7,228 bases of DNA from Chloroflexota bacterium (GTDB lineage Bacteria; Chloroflexota; Limnocylindria; P2-11E), in contig JACDAF010000114.1 in assembly GCA_013695575.1 (NCBI GenBank), positions 1 to 7,228 of the forward strand, in the 5' to 3' direction. Under the pieces are notes generated by a model. That model did no database searches and was not told the DNA's origin. It saw only the letters and a program-made list of their open reading frames with translations. Shown piece by piece: positions 6,255-7,228 of this stretch (its first letter is position 1; each line of letters opens with the position of its first letter). The translations under genes were made by a program, and so were the position numbers.

Positions 6255-6859
6255 TGGTGAGGCGTCTCATAGGCCATCTCGCCCGCCCGGATGGGCACCG
6301 AGAGATGACTCTCCCGCGGCGCGAGCGGGCACGACCAGCGGTGGTGGTAGTGGCAGGAGGGGTGATAGGCGAAGTTGAAATCCAAGACGAGCTCGCCGTG
6401 CGCGGTCGAGCCGAGGTCCGCTCCCTTGATCGTGTCGAGCAGGTACCGACCGCCGCCGTACGTCGTGGTGCCCGAAGTCGCGTCACGGAACGGGACGAAC
6501 ACACCGCCGCCGTACACGTCGATCCAAAAGACCTCGAGCGTCCCGACCGGGAGCACGACGACGCCGAAGCGGCGCATGGCCATCGCCTCGCCGGTGCTCG
6601 TCTGGACCTCGACCCGCTCGCCCGGCCGCCCTTGTACGCGCGCCGTGAGCCGCAGCGTGGGGTCGTAGTCGAAGTAGCGCAGCCCGCTGAAGGCGGTCCG
6701 GCCCGCTGCATCGAGCGGCGACTGCGGATGTGAGCGGAACAGGACGTCCCGGACGGACCGCCAGTGGACGTGGCCGCTCCGCTGATCGCCCGCCCGCACC
6801 TTCGCGTAGAGAGCGGAGATCTGACGGCGCCAATCGAGGAGGTCGAGCTCCTCCGTCAC
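6251..6859 (-). CDS. DUF1684 domain-containing protein
   Basis: This 202-residue soluble protein has no signal peptide. The N-terminus DLLDWRRQISALYAKVR is the helical lead typical of DUF1684, followed by FSGLRYFDYDP (57-67), a beta-rich core, VPFRDATSGTTTYGGGRYL (122-140), DTIKG (142-146) and the signature LVLDFNFAYHPSC with CPLAPRESHLSVPIRAGE (158-194). The conserved His, Cys and Asp/Asn residues around 160-180 look like a ligand or metal site, but the biochemical role of DUF1684 is unknown to me. The start is GTG 6859, overlapping the upstream TPR stop as GTGA. The stop overlaps the MFS start in the same way, so the three genes are translationally coupled. The family assignment is firm; any link to the exporter is only from context. 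Confidence 0.92.
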   Translation of the reverse strand: MTEELDLLDWRRQISALYAKVRAGDQRSGHVHWRSVRDVLFRSHPQSPLDAAGRTAFSGLRYFDYDPTLRLTARVQGRPGERVEVQTSTGEAMAMRRFGVVVLPVGTLEVFWIDVYGGGVFVPFRDATSGTTTYGGGRYLLDTIKGADLGSTAHGELVLDFNFAYHPSCHYHHRWSCPLAPRESHLSVPIRAGEMAYETPHQ

Positions 6860-7228
6860 GCGAGGACGTCGCGGTCGCGCAGCCCGAGCTCATCGCCGAT
6901 CGCGCGCGAGCGAGAGAGGGTGGCACGGCCTTCTTCCGGGCGTCCTGCCCGCGTGAGCGCGATCGCGTGCGTTCGCAGCACACGGGCGAGCGCGGGACGC
7001 GTCTCGATCTCCTCGAAGACGCCGATGGCGGTCTCGAGGTCGGCGAGGATGCCGGACCACTCGGCCGGTCCGTCCCGCGCGAGGGTCGACGCGCGGCTCG
7101 CCAGGATCGTCGCTTCCCCGAAGCGATCGCCGACCTTGCGCGCGACCGCAAGCGACGCTTCCCAGCCAGCGGCGCCCCCGGCCGGATCGCCGAGCCGCGC
7201 GATGGCGGAGGCGAGACCGGCCTGCGAC
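6856..7228 (-). CDS. TPR-containing regulator, C-terminal end (partial)
   Basis: The minus-strand frame from 7227 to TGA 6858-6856 encodes 123 residues and enters from beyond the right edge. It reads QAGLASAIARLGDPAGGAA, then LAVARKVGDRFGEATILASR, TAIGVFEEIETRPALARVLR, THAIALTRAGRPEEGRATLS and ends GDELGLRDRDVLA. These are helix pairs with TPR-like spacing. The ETRPALARVLRTHAIALTRAGR stretch is typical of the tail of cyclase/ATPase/TPR or AAA-TPR regulators, the same broad class as the gene at 568-2745. No start, domain head or promoter is visible, so the N-terminal domains are unknown. The stop overlaps the DUF1684 GTG start (GTGA), placing it first of the visible genes in the operon and suggesting that it could control it. 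Confidence 0.75.
   Translation of the reverse strand, partial: SQAGLASAIARLGDPAGGAAGWEASLAVARKVGDRFGEATILASRASTLARDGPAEWSGILADLETAIGVFEEIETRPALARVLRTHAIALTRAGRPEEGRATLSRSRAIGDELGLRDRDVLA

Noticed and set aside
4843..6711. 622-residue minus-strand frame over the exporter and DUF1684 genes
   Set aside because: It crosses two well-supported genes in another frame and is Arg/Ala rich. The exporter motifs and the DUF1684 signature are in the other frames.
6483..7151. 222-residue minus-strand frame at the right end
   Set aside because: It is a shadow. The TPR-like partial protein ending at 6856 and the DUF1684 gene use different frames and have recognisable sequence.
1..7228. tRNA, rRNA, CRISPR array, insertion sequence or phage attachment site
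   Set aside because: No cloverleaf, spaced direct repeats, transposase or terminal inverted repeats were seen. Nearly all bases are accounted for by protein-coding genes.

Overview
This is a high-GC, almost gap-free bacterial window, probably a chromosomal fragment from a soil or subsurface lineage of the Chloroflexota, Actinobacteriota or a related phylum. That placement is inferred from base composition, GTG starts, scarce Shine-Dalgarno sequences and the families present (DUF6766, cyclase/ATPase/TPR regulators, DUF1684). No marker gene fixes the taxon.

Layout, left to right. (1) 1-126, plus strand: the last 41 residues of a DUF6766-type small membrane protein. (2) 123-2745, minus strand: a large signalling protein with a class III nucleotide cyclase domain, an NB-ARC/STAND-like ATPase and a TPR tail. 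The gene is broken by one extra G in a run of five (598-602), so it reads as 568-2745 plus a downstream remnant at 123-603. (3) 2769-4690, plus strand, divergent from the cyclase across only 23 bp: a stand-alone cyclic-nucleotide-binding (CNB) fold protein, then a FAD/NAD(P) oxidoreductase resembling the FOXRED2 group. The oxidoreductase most likely starts at a CTG codon (3191) that overlaps the CNB stop (CTGA) and follows an AAGGA Shine-Dalgarno. (4) 7228-4701, minus strand: an operon chained by GTGA overlaps, with the end of a TPR regulator, a DUF1684 protein and a 14-TM DHA2-type MFS exporter. It converges on the oxidoreductase at a perfect 18-bp palindrome holding both stop codons.

The centre is the most interesting part: a nucleotide cyclase, a CNB protein and a flavin oxidoreductase packed head to head suggest a second-messenger-to-redox module. 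The key residues complicate a simple cAMP story. The CNB protein lacks the canonical phosphate-binding arginine, and the cyclase has substitutions at substrate-recognition and transition-state positions. The pair may use another ligand, or the fold may be kept for protein contacts. The right-hand operon looks like a separate regulator/efflux unit.

There is no RNA gene, CRISPR array or mobile element that I can support. No stretch above 23 bp lacks a gene.
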